Origin: Gammaproteobacteria bacterium
Lineage (GTDB): Bacteria; Pseudomonadota; Gammaproteobacteria; Enterobacterales; Psychrobiaceae
Direction of reading: 5' to 3'
NCBI GenBank assembly: GCA_013214945.1
Contig: JABSRT010000008.1
Location: forward strand, 124,001 to 188,000
Length of the DNA stretch: 64,000 nt
Shown: one piece after another, positions 45,319 to 53,948 of the stretch
Numbering within the stretch: position 1 is the first letter of the stretch
Layout of the letters: each line of letters starts with the position of its first letter
Notes under the pieces: generated by a model
Database searches by the model: none
What the model saw: only the letters and a program-made list of their open reading frames with translations
What the model was told of the DNA's origin: nothing
Translations under genes and position numbers: made by a program

Positions 45319-45344
45319 GGGTTCGACTCCCACACTCACCGCCA
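45319..45344 (+). repeat. attR, distal core repeat
   Basis: Second copy of the last 26 bases of tRNA-Ser, without the rest of the tRNA. The chromosomal terminator at 45352 that presumably once followed the tRNA lies just beyond it. Confidence 0.92.
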
Positions 45345-45351
45345 CTTTCGT

Positions 45352-45394
45352 AAAGCCCTGATTTAATAGAGATATTAATTCGGGGCTTTTCATT
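45352..45394 (+). terminator. Chromosomal terminator beyond attR
   Basis: AAAGCCCTGA pairs with TCGGGGCTTT, with an inner TTAAT/ATTAA, followed by TCATTTTA. It is most easily read as the original tRNA-Ser terminator, displaced by the island. Confidence 0.75.
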
Positions 45395-46044
45395 TTAGTC
45401 ATATTCTAGTCATTCTTCACCGGTGTGCGCATGCAAGCCCTCTGTAATCCCCCCGTAAATTAACAACAGCTAAGATTTATTCCTCTGGAGGTCTAAAATA
45501 GTTATCTCAATTACACTTGAATAATATTTGTCCACCAATAATATTGATTAAAAATTAGTATAACATCGTAGTAGCAAAGCCTCAGTCCCCGCGATGGGCG
45601 AAGCCTATGGGATGAAAATTCTCGTTGATGATGCCCTGTTAGTCACTGATCCTGTTTATATTTAAGCTGGTGATCACCGCCATTTAATTATGCTGTACCA
45701 CAAGCAATACGCGCTAAGCAAATTGAAATATCTAGATTACCGAGAAGACAGCAACGTGATTGGCGTCTGTAATACTGATATTATATCGGTTGTATTAATC
45801 TAGTGATAATTGTTAGGTCTATTTCTAATGTATCGGCTATTTTTTAGTTACACAAGATTGGCCAAGCGTCGAATGATTGATTTGGGTTGTTACTCACTCT
45901 TTACGGTTGAATTTAATGCAGAGATGAAGGCTTTCAATTTACTTTGCATTAACTGAACAAAAAACACATATTTACCTTTACCATTTTTGTAGTAAAGAAA
46001 AATTAACAGCGCTCGAGATCATAAAGAGTACGTGCTTAGTAAAG
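45395..46044. other. Non-coding region with a possible gene remnant
   Basis: 650 bases between the island and the antiporter. At 45612-45800 the plus strand reads MKILVDDALLVTDPVYI, a stop, then AGDHRHLIMLYHKQYAL and SNVIGVCNTD to TAG 45802, with no start signal. The pattern faintly recalls the C-terminal half of S24/LexA-like proteins. I treat it as a possible pseudogene scrap, not a gene. Confidence 0.3.
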
Positions 46045-47754
46045 TTAAAATTTGTTAATCTTGTTTTTATTTTCTACTCTTGGCTCATGATCTATTTTTA
46101 CACGATTTTCTCTTCTAAAATCGCGTAGGATAGCTTCTTGTTTCTTCTCTTCGACACCAGCTGTTATGAGTGCAATTCCTGCCAATTCTAAACTGGCTTC
46201 TAAAGATTCAGATATAGTCCCAGTTGCTCCAAGTTTTTTCAATTCATAGCAATGTTCTATGCTATGACAACAGACATAAATATTTTTCTCTGGATGTGCT
46301 TTTCGAAGTGATGAAACCACTATTTCAGTAATATATCGGTCATTAAGTGCAACTATAATTATCTCGGCATTACTTGCACCGACGGAGGTAAATATCTCAG
46401 GCTTGAGTACATCACCGTAAAAAACATGATGACCGTTTGTTTGCGCTTTGTTAACGATTAATGCATCGGAGTCTAATGCGACAAAAGGTATGTTTGCAAT
46501 TGATAATATTTCAGCTATTTTCGAACCCTTACGTCCAAATCCGGCAAGTATTACTGGGACTACGTCCGGTTTGTTTTTACTAATCATTCCAGTAACAGCC
46601 TTCACATTAGTAATAAGATGAGCGAAATAAACTAATAATGGTGTAGTAAGCATACTGAGAAGAACAATAAGTAATAGTTGTTGAAATAATTCACTAGTTA
46701 AAAGTTGAGATTGGTGGGCTAAGGAAAAAATAACTAAGGCAAATTCGCCACTTTGTGAAAGAGTAAGTGCAATGGCGAAACTATTTCTTGCTTTAAATTT
46801 AAACAGGTAAGCTATAGGGAAAAGTACTCCTGATTTTATAATTATTAATAAGCACATTACTCCAAGTATGGGTATTGGGTACTCAAGTAATAAATTGACA
46901 TTAAACAACATCCCCATAGACATAAAAAATAGTCCTAGTAGTAACCCACGAAAAGGCTGTATTTCTGCCTTTATTTGATGCTTGTAAGATGAATCAGAAA
47001 TAAACAATCCCGCTAGAAATGCCCCCATAGCCATAGAAAGTCCAGCATACTCAGTGACGAGAGCTGTACCAAGTACCAAGAGAACAGCAGATGCGGTAAA
47101 AACTTCTGAGTTACCTGACAGAGCAATGCGATGAAGAATGGGGTGTAATAAATAACGACCCAATACAATAACTAGCCCAAGGATCAGTAAAGATTCGACC
47201 AACGCAAGTCCAATATCTTTGCCAATACTAAATTCTGCCATCGCTAATAATGGCACCAAAGCTAAAAGAGGAACTACTGCAAGATCTTGAAGTAATAATA
47301 TTGCAATGGAAGTTCGCCCATATACCGACCTAAGTGATTTTTTCTCAGAGAGTAGTTGAAGTACAAATGCTGTTGAAGAAAGTGCTAGAGCAGGGCCCAA
47401 TATGATCGCTGCTTCCAATGGGAGATCAAATAAAAGATATCCTACGCCAGCGATCAAGGAACCAGTAACAGAAACTTGAAGAGCACCCAAACCAAAGACT
47501 AAGCGCCTCATTTGCCATAGGCGTGTTGGTTTGAGTTCAATGCCTATGAAAAATAGGAGGAAGACAACACCTATTTCTGAAAGGTTTCCTATTTCACTGA
47601 TGTTACTAATCAGACCGAGTCCATATGGGCCGACGATTATACCAGCGATTAGAAACCCCGGAACAGCACCTAGTTTTACGGCTTGAAAAAAAGGAACAGT
47701 AACCACAGCGGCTATTAATAAATATATGATATCAATGAGATAGGCAGTTATCAT
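46045..47754 (-). CDS. KefB/KefC-type cation:proton antiporter (CPA2) with TrkA-N domain
   Basis: 569 residues. The first 380 or so form a Na/H-exchanger-like domain of about 12 TM helices (GAVPGFLIAGIIVGPYGLGL, VVFLLFFIGIELKP, ALALSSTAFVLQLL, SIAILLLQDLAVVPLLALVP with the membrane Asp). A cytoplasmic Rossmann TrkA-N/RCK domain follows from about 395 (PVILAGFGRKGSKIAEIL, HHVFYGDVLKPEI). This is the KefB/KefC layout for glutathione-gated potassium efflux, but shorter than KefC (620) and without a KefF/KefG partner nearby, so gating ligand and ion are uncertain. Confidence 0.9.
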   Translation of the reverse strand: MITAYLIDIIYLLIAAVVTVPFFQAVKLGAVPGFLIAGIIVGPYGLGLISNISEIGNLSEIGVVFLLFFIGIELKPTRLWQMRRLVFGLGALQVSVTGSLIAGVGYLLFDLPLEAAIILGPALALSSTAFVLQLLSEKKSLRSVYGRTSIAILLLQDLAVVPLLALVPLLAMAEFSIGKDIGLALVESLLILGLVIVLGRYLLHPILHRIALSGNSEVFTASAVLLVLGTALVTEYAGLSMAMGAFLAGLFISDSSYKHQIKAEIQPFRGLLLGLFFMSMGMLFNVNLLLEYPIPILGVMCLLIIIKSGVLFPIAYLFKFKARNSFAIALTLSQSGEFALVIFSLAHQSQLLTSELFQQLLLIVLLSMLTTPLLVYFAHLITNVKAVTGMISKNKPDVVPVILAGFGRKGSKIAEILSIANIPFVALDSDALIVNKAQTNGHHVFYGDVLKPEIFTSVGASNAEIIIVALNDRYITEIVVSSLRKAHPEKNIYVCCHSIEHCYELKKLGATGTISESLEASLELAGIALITAGVEEKKQEAILRDFRRENRVKIDHEPRVENKNKINKF

Positions 47755-48425
47755 AGTTGCAACTTCGAATGGTCAAGAAATTGTTGTTATCGAATCATAG
47801 TTCTTTCCTACTCGCGCCGCAAATTAGTCTACTGTTTTGTCCCTTGACCCAAATTTTAATTATTATGTTCGCTTTCGGCATTTTAGTTTAGCAGATCAAA
47901 ACTACTGCCCCTGTAGACCTGTTGAATATATTGGCTATATTAGAAAAAACCACCTTACAACAGCTTTTAAGATTGTAATCACAAAATACCCTAAAAGCTG
48001 TCGTTTGTTTATCGAGTAAACAGTTTTGGAAGTTCTTAAAAAGTTGCTAATGGCTATGACGATTTAAGTTTTAATAAATTGTCTTACTTGAGTTCATTTA
48101 TTAAAGTGGTATTGAAATTTGGATAAATTAGTGTCTGAGGTTGCTCTTGAATTACTGGATGTGAACGTTGGATGTGGATGTTATTTGCTAGGGTGCTTGC
48201 ACCAGCTATACCGTGTTTATGGGATAAACTCACGACAAATATGAGGTGTTGCCAGCAAGCTCGCTTTTGTTTAATCCTATTATTTTTAGCGCAATACACA
48301 GGTTTAGTAGGCAGCTAAAATCACCCAATACGAGTTGGTTTTAGCTGCCTGTTCCCTGAACGATTATTGCTAATTAAGGTTACGATTAACCGTATAATTT
48401 CCCTCGCAATAATCGTTTTTATCCG
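47755..48425. other. Intergenic region with two large inverted repeats
   Basis: 671 bases, no convincing gene. AGGCAGCTAAAA/TTTTAGCTGCCT pairs at 48309-48320 and 48339-48350 (12 bp). AACGATTATTGC/GCAATAATCGTT pairs at 48359-48370 and 48406-48417, with a small GGTTA-CGAT-TAACC hairpin inside. The second lies nine bases after the TPR gene stop and probably ends the minus-strand TonB2 transcript. The left part should hold the antiporter promoter. Confidence 0.55.
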
Positions 48426-49892
48426 TTAAATTTGACTATTATTCATTCGATCTAACAAACGAATGTTTTGCACCAAATCTTGTCTAGATGGGTTACGTTT
48501 TAGCGCTTTCCTCAACAAATCAGCCGCTTTTTGGTAATTTTTTAACTCGATATAAACTTGAGCATGACCGACATAAGCGCGTTCGGCAAAGGCTCTTAAA
48601 GTGGCGGCTCGTACAAATAACAATTGGGCCTGAGTATAATTTTTGTGCTGTTGATAATGTTCAGCTAAAGCAATTAAAGCGCGTCCGTTGGTTGGTGCTA
48701 ATTTGATCGCTGCTTCATATAATTTGGTGATTTGGCGCTTACTTTTACCAGGTATACTGGCTTGATGTAATTTCAGTTGACTTCTTTGAACCTGGGTTAA
48801 GTATTTAGCGTATTTGGCACTATGCTTTAACATTTTCTTCGCTTCTGACCAGTGTTTTTCATAGATCAACCAGCTAAGAATTGATTCGATAGCCTCGAAA
48901 TTCTCACGATTTTTACGACGATTACTTGAGGGTTTTTTTAACAATTGACTCATTAAATCGGCGGCACGACTGACGCTACCATGGTTTAGGTGTAATTGTG
49001 CAGTGGCAATTAAATTGTCGGGATCTTTGTTGCCTAATCTAATCGCCATTTCCATGCTGGTTAGTGCTTCTAGCGGGGTGTTGTCATCAAGGGCTATTCG
49101 GCTTAGTTGTAACCACAGACGCGTGTTATTTGGCGTTTGTTGCAACATTTGGTTGATCATGGCTTTGGCTGCATGGTTGTCTTTAGCCGTGATAAAACTG
49201 TACAGTAAGCCTTGTTGCCATTGCTTATTGTCGGGTTCAAGTAGTAAGGCTTGTTTATAGCCTGCAATTGCTGACCAAGGTGTACTTAGTTGTAGATTAA
49301 TATAGGCCAGATAACCATATAGCTGCGCATCCCCTTCACCTAAAGTGATAGTTTTTATCAAGTGTTTTCGCGCAGCTTTATAGTTTTTTTGTTGAATGTA
49401 AATAACGGCTAGGCTTTTATGAGCCCGAATGAAATCGGGTAGCTTGGCAATGGCTGCTAAAAAACTCTTTTTAGCACTATTATTTTGCTTTAATGATAAT
49501 TGTATTTGTCCTTTAACTTGTAATAATGCAGGGCTTAATGACAGTAGCGGCTCTGGTTGATAATCAGGTTGTGTTGATTGCTTAATCGCCCTTAATGCGC
49601 CGGTATAGTCTTTTTTATTGAGCAGCGGTTGTAATATTAAGGCTAAATTTTGCTCTGCTGGTAATAACTTGGCATCACGTTGTAACAGCGGGTTATTACC
49701 AGTGGTCATGGTCCAAACAGGCGCTAATTGCTTTATTTTTATGTTATTTATTTGCAGTGGCTTTCTTAGTGGCTGGCTACTTAATTGAGCATTAGCAACC
49801 ATTGGACAGCTAGCCAATGTAAGTAAGGCGATCAACACTGAACGTTGCCATACTACGATCGCAAACGTTGATATTAGGTTATTTTTCATCAT
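48426..49892 (-). CDS. TPR protein of the TonB2-type cluster
   Basis: 488 residues, signal sequence (VLIALLTLASCPMVANA) then about eight or nine tetratricopeptide repeats from residue 100 on (for example KNYKAARKHLIKTITLGEGD, NYQKAADLLRKALKRNPSRQ). Periplasmic scaffold by prediction. It is the last gene of the cluster and overlaps the TonB stop by four bases (ATGA). TPR proteins hold this place in many marine gammaproteobacterial TonB2 clusters; the partner is unknown. Confidence 0.85.
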   Translation of the reverse strand: MMKNNLISTFAIVVWQRSVLIALLTLASCPMVANAQLSSQPLRKPLQINNIKIKQLAPVWTMTTGNNPLLQRDAKLLPAEQNLALILQPLLNKKDYTGALRAIKQSTQPDYQPEPLLSLSPALLQVKGQIQLSLKQNNSAKKSFLAAIAKLPDFIRAHKSLAVIYIQQKNYKAARKHLIKTITLGEGDAQLYGYLAYINLQLSTPWSAIAGYKQALLLEPDNKQWQQGLLYSFITAKDNHAAKAMINQMLQQTPNNTRLWLQLSRIALDDNTPLEALTSMEMAIRLGNKDPDNLIATAQLHLNHGSVSRAADLMSQLLKKPSSNRRKNRENFEAIESILSWLIYEKHWSEAKKMLKHSAKYAKYLTQVQRSQLKLHQASIPGKSKRQITKLYEAAIKLAPTNGRALIALAEHYQQHKNYTQAQLLFVRAATLRAFAERAYVGHAQVYIELKNYQKAADLLRKALKRNPSRQDLVQNIRLLDRMNNSQI

Positions 49893-50542
49893 TTTTTAAA
49901 CTCCACAGGCCAAACAAAACGTGCGCGCACGGGTTGACCATTTTTTGTCGGCACTGAAAAACGTGATTTTCGAATTAGTTTATGAATTGAATTAAGTAAT
50001 GCCTTATAAGGCATTTCTTTAATGTTAATTAAGGTGATATTGCCTTGCTCATCGATAAAGACATCAAGGGCGACTATCACTTGTTTTATCCCTTTGCGCG
50101 CTAAACTACGCGGAAATGTTGTCTTAACTTTCGTGAGTAATACCGGCATAGTGTCCAATTCACCCAGACCGAATGCTTGCCAGTCAATGGCTAAATCTAA
50201 ATTGAGATCACTGGGCGCATGGTTAAAGTCGGGCGGTGATATCATCGGGTTAGGCGGTTGTTTGATGGTCAGCTTGGTTAAGTCGATAGCCGGACCTTTA
50301 CCTGCCGCGTTTAACTCGATGGTGGGTTGGTTTTGCTTGGTTGGTTGGCTAATGGGTTTTGGTGGCGGTGGTGGCGGGGTAAATGCTTGCGTGATATTAC
50401 GCACCATCACTTTTGGCTCGTATTCACTCGCAAACCAATCACCAGCGAAAATACCCAGTATTGCCAGCGCCATCAAGCTGCAACTCGCGATAAAGGCTAA
50501 AATATGACAACGATTTAGTTTACTTGTCCTTGGCTGTGTCAT
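49889..50542 (-). CDS. TonB-family energy transducer
   Basis: 217 residues from ATG 50542, which directly follows the ExbD stop; the frame is open to 50599 but that would run into exbD. One N-terminal TM helix (HILAFIASCSLMALAILGIF), a Pro-rich linker (PPPPPPKPISQP) and a C-terminal TonB domain (VALDVFIDEQGNITLINIKE, FVWPVEF). It couples the proton motive force from ExbB/ExbD to outer-membrane receptors. The short linker is typical of TonB2 rather than TonB1. Confidence 0.9.
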   Translation of the reverse strand: MTQPRTSKLNRCHILAFIASCSLMALAILGIFAGDWFASEYEPKVMVRNITQAFTPPPPPPKPISQPTKQNQPTIELNAAGKGPAIDLTKLTIKQPPNPMISPPDFNHAPSDLNLDLAIDWQAFGLGELDTMPVLLTKVKTTFPRSLARKGIKQVIVALDVFIDEQGNITLINIKEMPYKALLNSIHKLIRKSRFSVPTKNGQPVRARFVWPVEFKK

Positions 50543-50543
50543 A

Positions 50544-50945
50544 TTAAATCGCCGTGGCAATATTGACTGAACTCGCGCCAGCGAGCTTAGCTTCATCAAT
50601 GACTTGAACCAATAGTTCAGTCATCACTTGCTTGTCAGCCTGAATAACAACAGCACGTTTTCTTACTTTGAGCAGTTGCTCAATAGTATTACGCACGCCA
50701 GCGACCCCAATTGAGGTGCTGTCATATACGACATCACCTTTGCTGGTTATGGCGATCATGATGACCGTATTTTCAAGACGTTGCGCCGAGACTGCCTGCG
50801 GTTTATCGATTTCAACACCGGTTTCTTTGACAAACACCGAGGTTACAATAAAGAAGATTAACAGAATAAAAACCACGTCAAGTAATGGTGATAAATCGAT
50901 GCCATTGTGCGTTTGCTCTAATCTTTGCTGTAAACTAGCTCGCAT
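50544..50945 (-). CDS. exbD: ExbD-like biopolymer transport protein
   Basis: 133 residues: short cytoplasmic N-terminus, one TM helix carrying the proton-path aspartate (SPLLDVVFILLIFFIVTSVF), and a periplasmic domain. It overlaps the ExbB-like gene by 11 bases. With the two ExbB-like proteins it forms the inner-membrane motor of the TonB2-type system. Confidence 0.94.
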   Translation of the reverse strand: MRASLQQRLEQTHNGIDLSPLLDVVFILLIFFIVTSVFVKETGVEIDKPQAVSAQRLENTVIMIAITSKGDVVYDSTSIGVAGVRNTIEQLLKVRKRAVVIQADKQVMTELLVQVIDEAKLAGASSVNIATAI

Positions 50946-51318
50946 GGACGACTCCTTGCTTAGAGATTAAATGTTTAACATGGCCCAAGAGTAGCCAAGC
51001 AGGGATCGCGACCACTAAACCGAGTTGAGTGGTCCATAACGCATCGGCAATACCTTGACTTAAAGCGCCTGATTGATCCAAAGTACCGCCTAATGACATG
51101 GCATGGAAAGTATCAAGTAAACCACTAATCGTCCCCAACAATCCCAGCAGTGGTAGTGCGCCAATGAATATTTCGGTTGAACCAATCCATGAGGCATCTT
51201 TAAGTTGGTAGCCCCCTGAATACACGCGAATAATGTAATAGGTCAGTAACTGATAGCACACAAAGCCTAACGCTAAGATGCTCCATACAATTGGGTTATC
51301 AAAAGAATGAAATGACAT
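50935..51318 (-). CDS. exbB: ExbB-like MotA/TolQ proton channel, short form
   Basis: 127 residues, unusually short: only the core MotA/TolQ/ExbB domain with TM helices at about 10-30, 50-70 and 95-115 (LPLLGLLGTISGLLDTF, QLGLVVAIPAWLLLG). In Vibrio TonB2 clusters this is ExbB2, acting with the larger TtpC-like protein encoded just upstream (three bases between stop and start). Confidence 0.92.
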   Translation of the reverse strand: MSFHSFDNPIVWSILALGFVCYQLLTYYIIRVYSGGYQLKDASWIGSTEIFIGALPLLGLLGTISGLLDTFHAMSLGGTLDQSGALSQGIADALWTTQLGLVVAIPAWLLLGHVKHLISKQGVVHAS

Positions 51319-51321
51319 GAT

Positions 51322-52668
51322 CTATTTCTCGATTGCTAGTTGACTTAAATTCACACCACATGACTCTAATTCGCCGTAGTACGTTTTAACGCGTCGAGTG
51401 AGTAATGCATGAAGTAATAATGCTGGTATCGCTACTACTAATCCTAACTCTGTGGTTACTAACGCTTGTGAGATCCCGCCAGAAACGGCTGCAGGATCAC
51501 CCGCGCCAAACAGGGTCATTAATTTAAATGTTTCAATCATGCCGCTGACCGTACCGAGCAGACCTAACAAGGGCGAGACCGCAGCGGTGATAGCGATGGC
51601 GCCAAGCCAATAATCGAGTTTGTGTTTATTACCCAGTAAATTGGCGAATAAGCGATCATCTCGTATTTGACCAATCTCACAGTGGCGTGCTATTTCGACT
51701 AACTGTGCTTGCATTCCTTTAGCTTGTGCTAGTAATGATTGGATTGCGGCCGCTTTATCATCAGCTTTGGTGATTTTTTCAAGCTGCGCAAAACGTTCGT
51801 TAAATGCGGGGATCAACTTAGGCAAACGGATAAATTGAATGGTTTTGGCTAGTGCAATAATTAATGCGAAAACACCAAAGAATAAAATCGGAAATATCCA
51901 TATTCCGCCTTTACCGACGTGATCAATAATTGATTCTTGCTGGCTATTAATTTTAAACGCACGAGTCAGGGTTGGATCAAAAGAAATCATCCCAGTACCG
52001 GTATTCATTAACTCGATTAAACCAGCGCTATCTTGCGTTGATAAGGTAAGTTCTGCTTTATATAAGTTGTCCGCGCTGGTGTCGTCACTTTCAATTTGAC
52101 TAATAAAGCCTGCATTTTTTGCTTCATTGTCGACATACCAAGTAACAGGGCCTAACGCTAAAATTTTAGCTGATTGCAACTTACCCGTTGGCATAACAAT
52201 GCGCTTAGTTTGCCAAGTTGGTGCAATTTTATGGTTAATTGTTACCAAGTGCTCCGATAACCAAGCTAATTTTTCTGCTGCTGGTACTTTTGGTGAGAAA
52301 GGCTGCTTTGAGATGTTGTGATTAAAGCGACTTAAAATATTCTGCTGATATTGGTTTTGTTCATTCCAGCTTTTTAGGCGCGCTTGTAATTGTTGCAAGC
52401 TTAAGGTTTTTTCATCTTGCAGACGCTGCGAAACTTCAGCTTGATTTCTTAACTTGATGACTTTTTGTTCTTGAGCTCGTAGTTTTCTTGCCAATGTTGA
52501 GCGAACTTTAGCGAGCTTATTTTGGCTAGTCACTAGTTTTTTTTGTGCCACTTTTATATCTTTTAACAGCCCGTTGATTACTCTACTGTTGCTAACTGCA
52601 GCATGACTGGAGAAGCTAACACTTGAAAAGCAAATGAAAGAAACAATAATAATAGCTAACTTAATCAT
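51322..52668 (-). CDS. Large ExbB-like protein, TtpC type
   Basis: 448 residues. Signal sequence, a coiled-coil periplasmic region at about 30-130 (VAQKKLVTSQNKLAKVRSTL), a beta-rich segment, then a TM helix (GGIWIFPILFFGVFALIIAL) and a C-terminal MotA/TolQ/ExbB channel (PLLGLLGTVSGMIETF, ELGLVVAIPALLLHAL). TtpC of Vibrio has this build and is needed for TonB2-dependent uptake. Sits between DUF3450 and ExbB, one base after the former. Confidence 0.92.
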   Translation of the reverse strand: MIKLAIIIVSFICFSSVSFSSHAAVSNSRVINGLLKDIKVAQKKLVTSQNKLAKVRSTLARKLRAQEQKVIKLRNQAEVSQRLQDEKTLSLQQLQARLKSWNEQNQYQQNILSRFNHNISKQPFSPKVPAAEKLAWLSEHLVTINHKIAPTWQTKRIVMPTGKLQSAKILALGPVTWYVDNEAKNAGFISQIESDDTSADNLYKAELTLSTQDSAGLIELMNTGTGMISFDPTLTRAFKINSQQESIIDHVGKGGIWIFPILFFGVFALIIALAKTIQFIRLPKLIPAFNERFAQLEKITKADDKAAAIQSLLAQAKGMQAQLVEIARHCEIGQIRDDRLFANLLGNKHKLDYWLGAIAITAAVSPLLGLLGTVSGMIETFKLMTLFGAGDPAAVSGGISQALVTTELGLVVAIPALLLHALLTRRVKTYYGELESCGVNLSQLAIEK

Positions 52669-53457
52669 TTATTTGCCACCTGATAATGAAATAGGTAATT
52701 CTAAGAATTTCGCTTCGGTTTTGCGGTCAATCATTGCAATGGCACTCAATATTGTTTCATCATCAACGGTGTCATCGCTTAGCCATTGCCAGCCTGAAGG
52801 GGTCGGTTGTCCACGTCCCACTAGGCGGCCATCAAGCGATACATACCAAGCTTGCGCTAAACCGAGATAGAGCTGATGAACCATAATTTCGGTGTCGCCA
52901 TCATTGGTTGGCAAAATTAATGCTGATTGGACATGACTAATCCGTTGGTCAAAATCATGCAGTTTGTCCAATAGCTCTAATAGGGTGCTAAGGCGCGCTG
53001 TAGTATCAGCGGTTGAGAACTCTGCTTGTGATAGTTTGTTGTGCCATGCTTTGCGTAACGGTGGGGGCAGTTGCGGTTGCAGTTCGGCAATCAACTGATA
53101 ATAATCGACCAATGAGGTTTCTAATAAACCGTGCTGTGCTTCCATTTCATTTTGAGACTGCAGCAGTTGAGAACGTTTTTGTTCAACGTCAGAATCACTG
53201 ACGCTGGCGCTACTTAAATCTTGTTCAAGTTGCCTTTGTTCTTGTTTTAATAACGTTAGCCTTTGTTTTAATAAAGGTTGCTCTTGATGCCAGTCGTTGA
53301 GCATTGCATTGCGTTGCTGCTCTAAGGATACCCATTCTTTAATTAAGCTATCTGCTTGTTGTACGTTGTTTGTTTTAGCAGCAACACTGCCAGAAGATAT
53401 TAATAAACCCAACGCTGCGGCGACAACGCTACGAGTTAAATTCCTTCTTTTTTTCAT
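52669..53457 (-). CDS. DUF3450 periplasmic coiled-coil protein
   Basis: 262 residues. Signal peptide (RSVVAAALGLLISSGSVAA) and a long coiled coil at about 30-120 (LKQRLTLLKQEQRQLEQDL), then a mixed domain with YYQLIAELQPQLPPPLR and QLYLGLAQAWYVSLDGR. DUF3450 is the usual first gene of the TonB2-type cluster in Vibrio and Shewanella. Role unproven; probably pairs with the coiled-coil part of the TtpC-like protein. First gene of the six-gene operon 53457-48426. Confidence 0.9.
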   Translation of the reverse strand: MKKRRNLTRSVVAAALGLLISSGSVAAKTNNVQQADSLIKEWVSLEQQRNAMLNDWHQEQPLLKQRLTLLKQEQRQLEQDLSSASVSDSDVEQKRSQLLQSQNEMEAQHGLLETSLVDYYQLIAELQPQLPPPLRKAWHNKLSQAEFSTADTTARLSTLLELLDKLHDFDQRISHVQSALILPTNDGDTEIMVHQLYLGLAQAWYVSLDGRLVGRGQPTPSGWQWLSDDTVDDETILSAIAMIDRKTEAKFLELPISLSGGK

Positions 53458-53948
53458 GACTATCCCTTCAATTAGTTAACTAACACTGCTCTGACTATTA
53501 TGATTCAGTGTGGGCGAAATTTGCGAGGATTGTAATACGAATGATTTGGCTTCACAATGATTTGCGTGTTTATTAATCTCTAAGCCTGATTAATAAACAC
53601 GAGACAAGATTTTCGTGTCGTATAACAATCTGTTTTTAATATAAAACGTATTGCTTAGGGATAAGTTTAAAGAAAAAACATAATCAAAGTCATAAAGAGG
53701 AATAATTAAGCATATTTAGTATTTTTTAACTAATTGACGTTGAATTTATAACTGCCGTTATTAAATATTTAATGCTTGGCTTCGTCATTAGTAAGACCAA
53801 CAACTTTATTAGAGGGAAGTGTGCTTTCATATTCGATTAAGCAATCAATGGATAATGGTCACTTAACTGGAGTTTTGGTGCCGCTTGAGCCGGAAAAACA
53901 ACCACTCGAATAAAAAAATCAGCAATTGGAAAACAGGTATAACAGTTT
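53458..53948. other. Divergent promoter region, TonB2 cluster and dapE
   Basis: 491 bases between divergent genes. It must hold both promoters. A dyad around 53583-53612 (TAATAAACACGAGACAAG against the preceding TTTATTAATC) is visible. No Fur box was found near the TonB2 start, so iron control is not supported by sequence here. Confidence 0.35.

Larger units (their letters stand above)
35763..45344. mobile_element. 9.6-kb tRNA-Ser integrative island carrying type II CBASS
   Basis: Bounded by a perfect 26-bp direct repeat of the tRNA 3' end. The integrase gene ends 21 bases from the tRNA, as in many tRNA-borne islands. Order: integrase, excisionase, two small unknown genes (all minus strand), a 1.2-kb non-coding segment, a relaxase-like gene, an unknown gene and the four CBASS genes (all plus strand). 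The DNA is visibly more AT-rich than the flanks in several stretches, a sign of transfer. No capsid, terminase, replication initiator or type IV secretion genes are present, so movement would depend on a helper element or phage. Confidence 0.9.

Noticed and set aside
45260..45344. Second tRNA-Ser gene at the right end of the island
   Set aside because: Only the last 26 bases match; there is no acceptor 5' arm, D arm or anticodon arm, so it is the attR repeat.
35763..45344. Intact prophage
   Set aside because: No terminase, portal, capsid, tail or lysis genes; only 9.6 kb.
50022..50507. 161-residue ORF opposite tonB
   Set aside because: Shadow of the Pro-rich TonB linker, which gives an open Gly-rich frame on the other strand.
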